DNA of 64,000 nucleotides from Chitinophaga niabensis (GTDB taxonomy: Bacteria > Bacteroidota > Bacteroidia > Chitinophagales > Chitinophagaceae), in contig JAFIGY010000005.1 in assembly GCA_017849435.1 (NCBI GenBank), forward strand, positions 124,001 through 188,000, written 5' to 3'. The notes under the pieces were generated by a model. The model saw only the letters and a program-made list of their open reading frames with translations. It was not told where the DNA came from and made no database searches. Within the stretch, counting starts at the first letter, position 1. Each line of letters opens with the position of its first letter. Of this stretch, positions 52,526 to 62,252 are shown piece by piece. The translations under genes and the position numbers were made by a program.

Positions 52526-55390
52526 ATGAAACGTTCTATTTATAGTCTTACTGCTACCTCCCTGCTATTCCTGTTGTTATTCCCTGCCGTCATTTTTGCA
52601 CAGGAAAGCAACATTGTTCAGATATCCGGAAAAGTAAAAGATCAGCGCACCGGGGAAAGCCTTCCCGGCGTAAATATCCAGATCAAGGGAACCATTGCCG
52701 GCACTACCACGGATAATAACGGCGCCTTTGTATTGAAAACACGGCTCAAATTTCCATTTACACTGATGTTCTCCAGCCTGGGGTTTCAGTCGCAGGAGTT
52801 TGAGGTAACCGGCTCCGGCTCCAAACTGGATATTGCGCTGGCCACACAAACACTACTTGGAAAAGAAGTGGTGGTAACCGCTTCCCGAGTGGAAGAGGCC
52901 GCCCTTCGTTCTCCTGTAGCCATCGAAAAGCTGGATATCCGTACGATCAGGGAATCCCCCGCCCCCAGCTTCTATGATGCGCTGGAGAATGTAAAAGGCG
53001 TACAGATGACCACTTCCAGTCTCACCTTCAAAGTCCCCAACACCAGGGGTTTCAACATCCCCAACAATTTCCGCTTCATGCAACTGGTGGATGGGGTGGA
53101 CATGCAGGCGGCTACGCTCGGCGTACCGCTGGGCAATGCGATCGGTCCCACCGAACTGGATATCGCCAGCGTGGAAATCACTCCCGGCGCCGCTTCCGCA
53201 CTTTACGGCATGAACGCGATCAATGGTATGGCCAACCTCCAGACCAAAAGCGCTTTCCTCTACCAGGGCCTCAGCATCTACCAGAAAATAGGAGTGAACC
53301 ATGTAGATGGTATCGACTACGATCCGGCTGTATTAACGGAAACGGCTATACGTTATGCAACGTCTTTTCATGATAAATTCGCATTCAAGATAAATGCCAG
53401 CTACCTGCGCGGTACAGACTGGCGGGCCAGCACGGCCACAGATCAGAACCCGGCTGCCAACAGCCGCTTCCCGGCATTGAACGGCGCCGGGAATAATCCC
53501 GCCTACGATGCCTGGAACAAGTATGGCGACGAAAACAATAACAACGTATCCGTTGGCGTGATGCTGAATGGTAAGAACGAAACCTTCAACGTGCGCCGCA
53601 CCGGTTACTGGGAGAAAGATCTCGTCAATCCCGTGGTAAAGAATATCAAGGCGGATCTGGGCTTATATTGGCGGATAACACCCAAAGCAGAACTTTCTTA
53701 TACTTACCGTCGCGGCCAGATGGACGGCCTCTTTCAGCGTGGTAACAAGATACAGCTGGATGGCGTAGTGGTACAGAATCACAAACTGGAACTGAAAGGC
53801 ACGGATTACTTTATCCGCGGATATGTAATGCTGGAAAGCACCGGCAATTCCTACAACCTGAAACCGCTGGCAGATAACCTGGACCTGACGAACAAATCCA
53901 ACAATGCCTGGCGGGATGCCTTCAAGGCCAAACTGCAATCGGAGATCAACACAGGCACGGAACTGGCGGAAGCCATGCGCAGGGCGCGCGCGGAAGCGGA
54001 TAAAGGCCGTGTGCAACCCGGCACACCGGAGTTTGAAACATTGAAAAATACGATCACAGGCATCAACAACTGGGACCATGCCAGTATAGTAGCCGGCGCA
54101 CCCGCCACAGGCGGCGCCTGGCTGGATCAACACAGCAGGGTATATCACGTGGAAGGGCAATGGGATCTGTCGCAAAGAATAGGTCTCTTTAACCTGCTCA
54201 TAGGCGCGGATGGCCGTGTATACGAAGTGATCCCGGACGGTAACAATTTCGTGGATTTCACGAAACCTCTGGAGAAACGCACAGAACCTGGCGGCAACAA
54301 CGTGTACTACAGGAAATATGGTGGGTTTGCGCAGGCCAGTAAAACATTCTTTGACGAGAAACTCAAACTGGTAGGTTCTATCCGTGTGGACTATAACCCG
54401 GAGTTCGACCCCAGAGTCAATCCCCGTATCGCTGTTGTGTACACCCTGTCGCAAAAGCACAACTTCCGCGCATCCTGGCAGAATGGTTTCCGCTTCCCTG
54501 CATTGTTTGAAGCGCTTTCTTTCGTGAACAACGGAAATGTAAGAAGGGTCGGCGGTCTGGCTTACATCAATGAGGGACTGGGCTATCTTGATAATTCCTA
54601 CACGCTCGCTTCCGTGAATACTTTCAATAATGCCGTGAATAAAGATGTTGCGGACGGACTTACCGTGAACGATGCCGCCCTGAAGAACAAGGCCCTGCTG
54701 GAGATCACCAACCTCGCCCCTACCCGCCCTGAACGCATCAATTCCTTTGAAGCAGGCTACCGAAGCGTATTACTCGGCCATAAAGTAGTGGTTGATGCCG
54801 ATGCTTACTACAACCGCTATGATGGCTTCCTTGGTCAGGTGGAAGTAGCTGTGCCTGTAAGCGGGAAAGTAGGTACAGACCCCTCTGTGCTGGATATGCT
54901 GGCCGCCAATCGTACCAAACAAACCCGCTATCGTGTATACACCAATGCGAAAAATAAATATGATAACTATGGCGCATCGCTCGGCCTGACCTATAATTTC
55001 TATAAAAAATGGACCATTGCAGGTAATGTGAATTACAACAAACTGATTGAAAACAAACAGAAAGATGTTTTCGCTACCGGCTTTAACACCCCCAACTGGG
55101 TATCCAATCTCTCTCTCGGGAACCGCGAGCTGGTCAAGAACTTCGGCTTCAATATAGTGTGGAGATGGCAGAACGCCTTCTACTGGGAAAGCCCGCTGGC
55201 AAACGGAGATGTAGCGGCCTACAACACTGTAGATGCACAGGTGAACTATCGCGTCCCGAAGATCAGAACCACCATTAAAGTGGGTGGTTCCAATCTGCTG
55301 AACCATCGGTATATCCAATACGCAGCCGGACCTACCATAGGAGGACTATACTACGCCTCCTTCACCATAGACGGCCTGCTGACGAAATGA
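52526..55390 (+). CDS. TonB-dependent receptor with carboxypeptidase-regulatory-like domain
   Basis: 954-aa outer-membrane active transporter. Signal peptide (LLFLLLFPAVIFAQ). Regulatory-like beta domain about 33-115 (ISGKVKDQRTGESLPGVNIQIKGT, NNGAFVLKTRLKF). Plug about 118-225 (VVVTASRVEEAALRSPVAIEKLD, VPNTRGFNIPNNFRF, ASVEITPGAASALYGMNAING). The barrel ends in GGLYYASFTIDGLLTK, with a C-terminal strand rather than the classical terminal Phe. There is no SusD-like gene beside it, so it is probably not a SusC-type polysaccharide importer. It shares an upstream palindrome with the following TauE/SafE gene. Substrate unknown. Confidence 0.92.
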   Translation: MKRSIYSLTATSLLFLLLFPAVIFAQESNIVQISGKVKDQRTGESLPGVNIQIKGTIAGTTTDNNGAFVLKTRLKFPFTLMFSSLGFQSQEFEVTGSGSKLDIALATQTLLGKEVVVTASRVEEAALRSPVAIEKLDIRTIRESPAPSFYDALENVKGVQMTTSSLTFKVPNTRGFNIPNNFRFMQLVDGVDMQAATLGVPLGNAIGPTELDIASVEITPGAASALYGMNAINGMANLQTKSAFLYQGLSIYQKIGVNHVDGIDYDPAVLTETAIRYATSFHDKFAFKINASYLRGTDWRASTATDQNPAANSRFPALNGAGNNPAYDAWNKYGDENNNNVSVGVMLNGKNETFNVRRTGYWEKDLVNPVVKNIKADLGLYWRITPKAELSYTYRRGQMDGLFQRGNKIQLDGVVVQNHKLELKGTDYFIRGYVMLESTGNSYNLKPLADNLDLTNKSNNAWRDAFKAKLQSEINTGTELAEAMRRARAEADKGRVQPGTPEFETLKNTITGINNWDHASIVAGAPATGGAWLDQHSRVYHVEGQWDLSQRIGLFNLLIGADGRVYEVIPDGNNFVDFTKPLEKRTEPGGNNVYYRKYGGFAQASKTFFDEKLKLVGSIRVDYNPEFDPRVNPRIAVVYTLSQKHNFRASWQNGFRFPALFEALSFVNNGNVRRVGGLAYINEGLGYLDNSYTLASVNTFNNAVNKDVADGLTVNDAALKNKALLEITNLAPTRPERINSFEAGYRSVLLGHKVVVDADAYYNRYDGFLGQVEVAVPVSGKVGTDPSVLDMLAANRTKQTRYRVYTNAKNKYDNYGASLGLTYNFYKKWTIAGNVNYNKLIENKQKDVFATGFNTPNWVSNLSLGNRELVKNFGFNIVWRWQNAFYWESPLANGDVAAYNTVDAQVNYRVPKIRTTIKVGGSNLLNHRYIQYAAGPTIGGLYYASFTIDGLLTK

Positions 55391-55430
55391 TCTTCCTGAA
55401 GACCCGGATCAAAATTCAACCCTGCTACCT

Positions 55431-55464
55431 GATGGAGGCTCACCCTGGCCTCCATCTTTTTTTC
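55431..55464 (+). terminator. Terminator after the second TonB receptor
   Basis: GATGGAGGC / GCCTCCATC stem with an 8-base loop, followed by TTTTTTTC. It separates the receptor and TauE/SafE transcripts. Confidence 0.85.
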
Positions 55465-55643
55465 AAAACCCGGTTCCCGAAGTTTTTTAGCCCCTGCCAC
55501 TTTCCCGGAGCCACTTTCCAGCTGCCTGCCGCGTTAACACCGCATCAGTCCCACTACCGGTAACGCCCCCTTTTTTAGATCAGTACGAAATTTTAGCCTC
55601 TCCGGTTAAAATATTTGGATATACCGGAGATTAGACCTACTTT

Positions 55644-55666
55644 TAGTCCACAATTCCTGTAGACTA
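55644..55666. promoter_or_regulatory. 23-bp near-palindrome, copy B, upstream of TauE/SafE
   Basis: Half-sites TAGTCCACA and TGTAGACTA flank ATTCC; arms complementary at 8 of 9 positions. It lies 17 bases before the ATG at 55684. A further TAGAC half-site-like element sits at 55632-55636. Confidence 0.6.
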
Positions 55667-55683
55667 TATTACTCTTATAATTT

Positions 55684-56652
55684 ATGTCGCATAATGAGGT
55701 GATCGATAAAGTTGAGCAACGCGTAGCTACCGTTGAAACACAGAATGTGCTCATTGATCTTGTGAATGAGGACAACAAACGGCAGTACTGGATATGGGCG
55801 TTGATTGGGATATCTGTCGCAGCCCTGGCAGGTGGCCTTTGGTTCACATATAACTACGGCATCTCGCATGACGCCCAAACACGCATTGCCCATTTCGTAC
55901 AAATTACTTTCACGGAACGGCTGCTTTTCTTTGTAGGCGTAGGTCTGGTAGCGCAAATGATCGATGGTGCGCTGGGAATGGCTTATGGTGCCAGTTCCTC
56001 CTCCCTGCTACTGGGACTCGGCGTATCCCCTGCCATGACGAGCACCAGCGTACACGTAGCAGAAGTGTTCACCACCGGCGCCTCCGGTATCGCGCACTTC
56101 AAGCTCGGTAACGTGAACAAAAAACTCTTCCTGAACCTCCTCATCCCCGGGATGATCGGGGCAGTCATCGGCGCCTATCTCCTGTCTGACAGAATAGACG
56201 GGGCTGTGATCAAACCCTTCATGAGCGCATATCTCATGATACTCGGCATACTCATCCTCCGTAAAGCATTTCAAACGAACAAACCCAAGAGCAAAACACG
56301 CAGACTGGGTCCCCTGGCCTTCTTCGGCGGGTTCATGGACGCTATCGGCGGCGGCGGATGGGGGCCTATTGTAACCTCCACGCTCCTTAGCAAAGGCCGT
56401 ACTGTGAGCTATACCATTGGCTCTGTGAATGCGGCGGAGTTCTTCATCTCGCTTTCCAGTGCCGGCACTTTTCTGCTGTTCAACGGTATTGACAGCTGGC
56501 AGGTGATCATCGGCCTGATCATTGGCGGGGTGATCGCATCGCCCTTTGCTGCAGTGCTGGTCAGGAAACTGAAACGGAAGCCGCTGATGATCATGGTAGG
56601 CATTCTCGTGATCCTGCTCAGTATCCGCACCATCCTCATGGCGATCCTCTAA
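55684..56652 (+). CDS. TauE/SafE (TSUP) family anion exporter
   Basis: 322 aa. Family members move sulfite, sulfoacetate, sulfolactate or related organic anions across the inner membrane. A cytosolic N-terminal part (1-33) and an extra helix (YWIWALIGISVAALAGGLWF) precede the duplicated TSUP core: FFVGVGLVAQMIDGALGMAYGASSSSLLLGLGVSPAMTSTSVHVAEV, then LAFFGGFMDAIGGGGWGPIVTSTLLSKG (both signature stretches seen in pieces). The promoter region carries the same palindrome as the preceding receptor gene. Sulfur-compound transport is inferred from the family only. Confidence 0.88.
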   Translation: MSHNEVIDKVEQRVATVETQNVLIDLVNEDNKRQYWIWALIGISVAALAGGLWFTYNYGISHDAQTRIAHFVQITFTERLLFFVGVGLVAQMIDGALGMAYGASSSSLLLGLGVSPAMTSTSVHVAEVFTTGASGIAHFKLGNVNKKLFLNLLIPGMIGAVIGAYLLSDRIDGAVIKPFMSAYLMILGILILRKAFQTNKPKSKTRRLGPLAFFGGFMDAIGGGGWGPIVTSTLLSKGRTVSYTIGSVNAAEFFISLSSAGTFLLFNGIDSWQVIIGLIIGGVIASPFAAVLVRKLKRKPLMIMVGILVILLSIRTILMAIL

Positions 56653-56687
56653 TTAAACTGTTGAGTCATTTTTTGCCTGTATAAAAA

Positions 56688-56715
56688 AAGCGCACGTTTT
56701 GGATGACGTGCGCTT
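56688..56715. terminator. Bidirectional terminator between TauE/SafE and fumC
   Basis: AAGCGCACGT / ACGTGCGCTT stem with an 8-base loop, preceded by an A-run and followed by a T-rich tract. Confidence 0.8.
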
Positions 56716-56742
56716 CTTAATTTTATTTCGATGATCGCAGGA

Positions 56743-58140
56743 TCATATCTTACCTACCATCTTGCTCGGATCTACCCACAGATCAAACTCTGCTTCGGGC
56801 ACATATCCCAGTCGCACTGCCATCTCCTTCAGCGTAGTGCCCTCTTTATGCGCTTTCTGCGCGATCTCTGCCGCTTTATAGTATCCGATCTTCGTGTTCA
56901 ATGCGGTCACCAGCATCAGGGAATTCTCCACGTGTTTTTTGATATTGGCTTCGATGGGCATAATACCTTCCGCACATTTATCATTGAAGCTTACACAACC
57001 ATCCCCGATAAGGCGGGCAGAGTGCAGGAAATTGTAGATCATCATCGGCTTGAACACGTTCAGTTCAAAGTGACCGGTGGCGCCGCCAATGTTGATGGCT
57101 ACGTCATTCCCCAGTACCTGCGCGGCAATCATGGTGAGCGCTTCGCATTGGGTGGGGTTCACTTTACCGGGCATGATAGAAGAACCGGGTTCGTTATCAG
57201 GGATGTGCAGTTCGCCGATGCCGGAACGCGGACCGGAGCTGAGCATCCGGATGTCGTTCGCGATCTTCATCAGGCTCACGGCTACTGTTTTCAGGGCACC
57301 ATGCGTTTCTACAATGGCATCGTGCGCGGCCAGTGATTCGAATTTATTTTCAGCGGTCATGAAGGGAAGTCCTGTCAATTCCGCAATCTTCTTCGCTACG
57401 TTCTCTGCATATCCTTCCGGTGTATTGATCCCGGTACCTACAGCCGTACCGCCCAACGCCAACTCGCTCAGATGGGGAAGGGTATTATTGATGGCGCGCA
57501 GCCCGTGATCCAGCTGGGAAACGTACCCGCTCAACTCCTGCCCTACCGTCAGCGGCGTGGCATCCATGAAATGCGTGCGGCCGATCTTGACGATGTGCAT
57601 GAACGCTTTCGATTTCTCTGCCAGGGTATCCCGCAGCTTCCTGATACCAGGGATCGTCACTTCCACCAGCATCTTATACGCTGCGATGTGCATGGCAGTA
57701 GGGAAAGTGTCGTTGGAAGACTGGGATTTGTTCACATCATCGTTCGGGTGAACTGCTTTCTCTTTATCTGTCAGCTGACCGCCGTTGATCACATGGGCGC
57801 GGTAGGCTACCACTTCGTTTACATTCATATTGGATTGAGTACCGGAGCCGGTTTGCCAAACCACCAGCGGAAATTCCGCATCCAGCTTGCCTTCCAGGAT
57901 CTCATCGCACACCTTGCCGATGAGCGCTGCCTTCTCCGGGGCTAGTACGCCTGCATCCTGGTTGGTAAGAGCGGCGGCTTTCTTCAGATAAGCAAATGCC
58001 CGGATGATCTCCTTCGGCATTTTGTTAATATCCTGGGCGATCCTGAAATTGTCGATGGAGCGCTGGGTCTGTGCACCATAATAAGCATTGGCCGGCACCT
58101 TCACCTCTCCCATCGTGTCTTTCTCTATCCTGAAATCCAT
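56743..58140 (-). CDS. fumC: Class II fumarate hydratase
   Basis: 465 aa. Interconverts fumarate and malate in the TCA cycle; iron-free tetramer. Signatures: [14 protein letters not shown] (about 99-112), [18 protein letters not shown] and the catalytic loop [16 protein letters not shown] (about 318-333) with its Ser. The length equals that of E. coli FumC. A TATTTTTG box lies 19 bases before the ATG (58160-58167). Convergent with TauE/SafE and monocistronic. Confidence 0.97.
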   Translation of the reverse strand: MDFRIEKDTMGEVKVPANAYYGAQTQRSIDNFRIAQDINKMPKEIIRAFAYLKKAAALTNQDAGVLAPEKAALIGKVCDEILEGKLDAEFPLVVWQTGSGTQSNMNVNEVVAYRAHVINGGQLTDKEKAVHPNDDVNKSQSSNDTFPTAMHIAAYKMLVEVTIPGIRKLRDTLAEKSKAFMHIVKIGRTHFMDATPLTVGQELSGYVSQLDHGLRAINNTLPHLSELALGGTAVGTGINTPEGYAENVAKKIAELTGLPFMTAENKFESLAAHDAIVETHGALKTVAVSLMKIANDIRMLSSGPRSGIGELHIPDNEPGSSIMPGKVNPTQCEALTMIAAQVLGNDVAINIGGATGHFELNVFKPMMIYNFLHSARLIGDGCVSFNDKCAEGIMPIEANIKKHVENSLMLVTALNTKIGYYKAAEIAQKAHKEGTTLKEMAVRLGYVPEAEFDLWVDPSKMVGKI

Positions 58141-58159
58141 ATGATATAATTTTGGGCCA

Positions 58160-58167
58160 CAAAAATA
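58160..58167 (-). promoter_or_regulatory. -7 promoter box TATTTTTG of fumC
   Basis: Exact TAnnTTTG on the minus strand with a 19-base leader to the ATG at 58140. Confidence 0.5.
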
Positions 58168-58182
58168 ATCAATTCAGGCTTA

Positions 58183-58959
58183 TCATCTTCCTTTAAAATT
58201 CGCTGTCCGCTTCTCTATGAAGGCCGTGGCACCTTCCGTCAGATCTTCCGTGGCAAAGCACTCTGCAAATTCAACGATCTCTGCTTCGTACCCTTTACTG
58301 GCATATTTGAAATGCGCATTTACACATTTGATGACCCGGGCAATGGCCAGCGGTGCTTTGGTATGGATTTTCCGGAGCAGGGAACGGGTTTTTTCGAGCA
58401 ATTCTTCGGGTGGGGTGACGTGGTTCACCAATCCCCATTGCAAGGCTTCATCCGCACCAATCATATCCGCCGTCATCATCAGTTCCAGCGCTTTCCCTTT
58501 CCCGATCAGCTCTACCAGTCGCTGCGTACCGCCATACCCGGGAATGATCCCCAGGTTCACTTCCGGCTGTCCGAACTTCGCATTATTGCTGGCAACCCGG
58601 AAATGACAAGCCATGGCCAGCTCACAGCCCCCGCCCAGCGCAAAGCCGTTCACAGCCGCCGCAATGGGTTTGGGACAGTCTTCAATCCGCTTGAATACGG
58701 CATGCCCGCGCCGGGAGAGTACAGCACCCTGTTCGGGTGAAAGGGAGAGGAATTCTGAAATATCCGCTCCGGCGATGAACGCCTTGGAACCTGCGCCCGT
58801 AACGATCGCGCTTTTGACCGCATCGTTGAAATAAACCTCATCGATGGCCAGTGCCAGCTCCTGCATCACCTCCGTGTTGAGCGCATTCATCTTGTCGGGC
58901 CGGTTGATCGTGATCTCGAGGATGCCCTCCTGGAGACTTGTCGTCAATGTCTTGTACAT
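58183..58959 (-). CDS. Enoyl-CoA hydratase/isomerase family protein
   Basis: 258-aa crotonase-fold enzyme. Both catalytic glutamates of true enoyl-CoA hydratases are present: GGGCELAMACHF (about 110-121) and FGQPEVNLGIIPGYGGTQRL (about 133-152). The oxyanion-hole element AGADISEFL is at about 64-72. It probably hydrates short-chain 2-enoyl-CoA in beta-oxidation or amino-acid breakdown. It lies 42 bases upstream of fumC on the same strand, but fumC has its own promoter box. Other crotonase activities cannot be excluded. Confidence 0.9.
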   Translation of the reverse strand: MYKTLTTSLQEGILEITINRPDKMNALNTEVMQELALAIDEVYFNDAVKSAIVTGAGSKAFIAGADISEFLSLSPEQGAVLSRRGHAVFKRIEDCPKPIAAAVNGFALGGGCELAMACHFRVASNNAKFGQPEVNLGIIPGYGGTQRLVELIGKGKALELMMTADMIGADEALQWGLVNHVTPPEELLEKTRSLLRKIHTKAPLAIARVIKCVNAHFKYASKGYEAEIVEFAECFATEDLTEGATAFIEKRTANFKGR

Positions 58960-59020
58960 ATCGCGAGTAGTTTTTTGTCTGCTACTAAATTAACGCTTTA
59001 ACCCGCCACGCCGAAATCAA

Positions 59021-59047
59021 AAAGGGACAGCTTTTCAGCTGCCCCTT
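59021..59047 (-). terminator. Terminator after the 272-aa barrel gene
   Basis: AAGGGACAGCT and AGCTGCCCCTT arms (one mismatch) around TTTC, just after the minus-strand stop at 59074. Confidence 0.65.
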
Positions 59048-59073
59048 CCTGCTCATTTTATTGGAAGTTGGTA

Positions 59074-59892
59074 TTATTCTTTATCGATCACGGTTCTTTT
59101 CTCAATGATCAATTTGGAGCCTCCTCCACGGTACTTTTTCGTGGAGCGCTCATAATGGCAGCTACGGTGTGTGCCGAAATTATAGCTCAGGGTCACGAAC
59201 AGCATTTTAGCCTCCATATCCTTGTAGGGCTGGGTTTTCACGCCATTCACCGTTTGTGAGTAATCTTTATTGAAGAAATCATTCAGGTAATACTGCACTT
59301 TCACGCCAAAACCAGGCTGGAAGCGCACACCGGCAAACACAGATGGCATCAGCAGCGGCGTACGGTCGCTAAACCATTCATTGAATTTGCTCTTTTTATG
59401 GCCGTCCAGAAAATATTTCTCCTTGTAATTAAAGGCCAGATCATATTCCCCGCCGAAAAAGAAAAAGTACCCGTTCCGGATATCCCCCACCTTGAGCCCC
59501 AGCGGCACACCCAGGGTATATACCCTTTGCTTCAGCTTTACGGAATCGTTCGGTTTGCTGATAAGGCCGATGTTCTTGATGTTCAGGCCGGTGAATATCC
59601 CGATGTTGTTGGTAAAATCGTAGTTATAGTTAGTACCGACGTTGAAGAACATGGTGAACCGGGGGATGTTCCGGATATGCTCCCCATTATTCTTCATGCT
59701 GGCGAAAGACAGCAACGGACCGTTACCACCGGCAGTGATGTAACCTTTGCCGGGTTTAGGCGTGGTATAAAAGTGAAAATGATAGGTGATCTTTTTCTTC
59801 ACCTCAGTGCTCTCAGCCGGCTTGTCCTGTGCATATAAGGCGGAAGAACCTGCCAGCAGGAGGAGTAACATAGTGTAGCGGATAACGTTCAT
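59074..59892 (-). CDS. Hypothetical outer-membrane beta-barrel protein
   Basis: 272 aa. Signal peptide (LLLLLAGSSALYAQ). The mature part alternates polar and hydrophobic/aromatic residues in barrel-like strands (RFTMFFNVGTNYNYDFTNNIGIFTGLNI, GYFFFFGGEYDLAFNYKEKYF, MLFVTLSYNFGT). An unusual basic tail (about 30 residues, HRSCHYERSTKKYRGGGSKLIIEKRT) follows the last strand. It resembles OMP_b-brl_2-type barrels of Bacteroidota. No functional motif is visible. Monocistronic. Confidence 0.65.
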   Translation of the reverse strand: MNVIRYTMLLLLLAGSSALYAQDKPAESTEVKKKITYHFHFYTTPKPGKGYITAGGNGPLLSFASMKNNGEHIRNIPRFTMFFNVGTNYNYDFTNNIGIFTGLNIKNIGLISKPNDSVKLKQRVYTLGVPLGLKVGDIRNGYFFFFGGEYDLAFNYKEKYFLDGHKKSKFNEWFSDRTPLLMPSVFAGVRFQPGFGVKVQYYLNDFFNKDYSQTVNGVKTQPYKDMEAKMLFVTLSYNFGTHRSCHYERSTKKYRGGGSKLIIEKRTVIDKE

Positions 59893-60029
59893 ACATTCAA
59901 CTTTTGCATGGTGATTAATGGTAAAACGACATCTCTATCTTTATCTAGTCTCCGGATGCTGCATACGCAGACCGGAGCATGCTGCCGTTTGAGGTAAGAC
60001 GACCGGGTTTCGAAAATGTTTCAAAAAAG

Positions 60030-60449
60030 TTAAAAATTCCGGTGTTTTTTTGTCCAGTCGCTGATATACCCCGCAATTTCCCCTGTATGGGTGCCCGGCG
60101 GGAACAGTTTTCCCACCCCCAGGGCATACAGCTCCTCCATGTCCGGGTCCGGGATAATGCCGCCGCCGGTCAGCAGTACGTCGTCCATCCCTTTTTCTTT
60201 CATCAGGGAAATGATCTTGGGGAAAACCGTCATATGCGCACCGGAGAGGATACTGATGCCGATGGCATCCACATCTTCCTGTAAAGCAGCATTCACGACC
60301 ATTTCCGGCGTTTGCCGGAGACCGGTGTAGATCACCTCCATCCCGGCGTCCCGGAGAGCGGCCGCTATCACTTTGGCGCCCCGGTCATGGCCATCAAGAC
60401 CTACTTTGGCTACCAATACACGGATGGGGCGTTGATTCGGGTTGACCAT
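60030..60449 (-). CDS. Stand-alone cobalamin-binding domain protein (methylmalonyl-CoA mutase C-terminal type)
   Basis: 139 aa. The B12 fold shows [17 protein letters not shown] with the DxHxxG cobalt-coordinating motif (LDGHDRG, about 15-21), then GISILSGAH and [12 protein letters not shown]. It corresponds to the C-terminal domain of methylmalonyl-CoA or related acyl-CoA mutases and would need a separate catalytic subunit. ATG codons at 60455 and 60449 are both possible; the shorter gives [13 protein letters not shown], close to relatives. It is divergent from glnS. The epimerase of the same pathway is at 43288-43692. Confidence 0.85.
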   Translation of the reverse strand: MVNPNQRPIRVLVAKVGLDGHDRGAKVIAAALRDAGMEVIYTGLRQTPEMVVNAALQEDVDAIGISILSGAHMTVFPKIISLMKEKGMDDVLLTGGGIIPDPDMEELYALGVGKLFPPGTHTGEIAGYISDWTKKHRNF

Positions 60450-60500
60450 ATGCATTAATTGGATTGTAAATGTATGATTTTCCGGCTTCCCCATTTATCT

Positions 60501-60508
60501 TACATTTG
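60501..60508 (+). promoter_or_regulatory. -7 promoter box TACATTTG of glnS
   Basis: Exact TAnnTTTG with a 23-base leader to the ATG at 60532. Confidence 0.5.
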
Positions 60509-60531
60509 CAATTCGGTAAAAGCTACAATAT

Positions 60532-62199
60532 ATGAGTGAAGAAAGATCCCTGAATTTTCTGGAACAGATCGTAGAAGAAGACATCACCAACGGCGTGAAC
60601 GGCGGCCGGGTACTCACCCGCTTCCCGCCCGAGCCGAACGGCTACCTCCACATCGGCCATGCTAAAAGCATCTGCCTGAATTTCGGCCTTGCGCAGAAAT
60701 ATAACGGGCAAACCAACCTCCGCTTTGATGATACCAACCCGGTAACGGAAGAAACGGAGTATGTGGAGTCCATCAAAGCAGATATCCAGTGGCTGGGTTT
60801 CCAGTGGGCCAATGAACTATACGCATCTGATTACTTCGCGCAGCTGTACGAATTTGCCGTTACCCTGATCAAAAAAGGCCTGGCTTACGTGGATGACTCT
60901 ACCCCCTCGGAGATCGCAGCGTTGAAAGGCACGCCCACGGAACCGGGAAAGAACAGTCCGTACCGGGATCGCAGCGTGGAAGAGAATCTGCAATTGTTTG
61001 CCGATATGAAGGCCGGGAAATACCCTGACGGTGCAAAAGTGTTGCGGGCCAAGGTAGACATGGCTTCTCCCAACATGCACCTCCGCGACCCGCTCATGTA
61101 TCGCATCAAACATGCACATCACCACCGCACCGGCGATGCCTGGTGTATTTACCCGATGTACGACTTTGCCCACGGGCAGAGCGACAGCATCGAGCATATC
61201 ACCCATTCCATCTGCACGCTGGAATTCGTACCGCATCGTCCGTTGTACGACTGGTTTATTGAAAAACTGGAGATATTCCCCTCCCATCAATATGAATTTG
61301 CCCGCCTGGCCCTCAATTACACCGTTACCAGCAAGCGAAAGCTGCTGCAACTCGTGAATGAAGGGTACGTAAGCGGATGGGACGATCCGCGCATGCCTAC
61401 GCTCAGCGGTTACCGCCGCCGCGGGTATACACCCTCCAGCATCCGCACTTTTGCGGAAAGAGTAGGTGTTCAGAAAAGGGATAACCTCATTGACGTGGGG
61501 CTGCTGGAGTTCTGTATCCGGGAGGAGCTGAACAAATCCGCCAACCGCGTGATGGCAGTCATGGATCCTGTGAAACTCGTGATCACCAATTATCCGGAAG
61601 GACAAACGGAAACACTGGATGCTGAAAATAACCCGGAAGATGAAAGTGCCGGCCACCGGAACGTTACTTTCAGCAATACGCTGTACATCGAGCGCGATGA
61701 TTTTATGGAGAACCCTCCCAAGAAATTCTTCCGCCTTGGTCCCGGTTTGTTCGTGCGGCTGAAATACGCTTATATCATCAAATGCGAAAGCTTTGAGAAA
61801 GATGCGGCCGGAAATGTGACCACCATCTACTGCACTTATCTCCCCGAAAGCAGAAGCGGCGGGGATACCAGCGGCATCAACGTAAAAGGGACCATTCACT
61901 GGGTAAGCGCGGCGCATGCGGCCAAGGCGGAAGTGCGGCTGTATGACCGGCTGTTTTCTGTTGAGAACCCTGCTTCCGAAGAAGGCGACTTCAAATCGTT
62001 CGTCAACCCGAACTCTCTCAAAGTAGTTCCTGAGGCCTACGTTGAGCCCTCACTCCTGAACGTCAAAGCAGGTGATCGCTTCCAATTCCTGCGGCTGGGG
62101 TATTTCTGTGCCGATCCGGATTCTACGCCCGATAAACCGGTGTTCAACCGCACCGTGACGCTGAAAGATACCTGGGCTAAAGAAAAAGTTAAAAATTAA
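60532..62199 (+). CDS. glnS: Glutamine-tRNA ligase
   Basis: 555-aa class I synthetase making Gln-tRNA directly; cytoplasmic. HIGH at 40-43 ([15 protein letters not shown]), the KMSKS-type loop as [10 protein letters not shown] near residue 263, and [18 protein letters not shown] for ATP and tRNA contacts. The anticodon-binding beta barrels fill the last 200 residues ([24 protein letters not shown]). Its presence, next to convergent gltX, means this organism probably does not depend on the Glu-tRNA-Gln amidotransferase route for glutamine. Confidence 0.97.
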   Translation: MSEERSLNFLEQIVEEDITNGVNGGRVLTRFPPEPNGYLHIGHAKSICLNFGLAQKYNGQTNLRFDDTNPVTEETEYVESIKADIQWLGFQWANELYASDYFAQLYEFAVTLIKKGLAYVDDSTPSEIAALKGTPTEPGKNSPYRDRSVEENLQLFADMKAGKYPDGAKVLRAKVDMASPNMHLRDPLMYRIKHAHHHRTGDAWCIYPMYDFAHGQSDSIEHITHSICTLEFVPHRPLYDWFIEKLEIFPSHQYEFARLALNYTVTSKRKLLQLVNEGYVSGWDDPRMPTLSGYRRRGYTPSSIRTFAERVGVQKRDNLIDVGLLEFCIREELNKSANRVMAVMDPVKLVITNYPEGQTETLDAENNPEDESAGHRNVTFSNTLYIERDDFMENPPKKFFRLGPGLFVRLKYAYIIKCESFEKDAAGNVTTIYCTYLPESRSGGDTSGINVKGTIHWVSAAHAAKAEVRLYDRLFSVENPASEEGDFKSFVNPNSLKVVPEAYVEPSLLNVKAGDRFQFLRLGYFCADPDSTPDKPVFNRTVTLKDTWAKEKVKN

Positions 62200-62206
62200 C
62201 GGGTAT

Positions 62207-62245
62207 AAAAAACGGGGAACACTTTGAAGTGCTCCCCGTTTTTCT
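62207..62245. terminator. Bidirectional terminator between glnS and gltX
   Basis: AAACGGGGAACACTT / AAGTGCTCCCCGTTT arms (one bulge), A-run before and T-run after. Confidence 0.85.
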
Positions 62246-62252
62246 TTTATGG

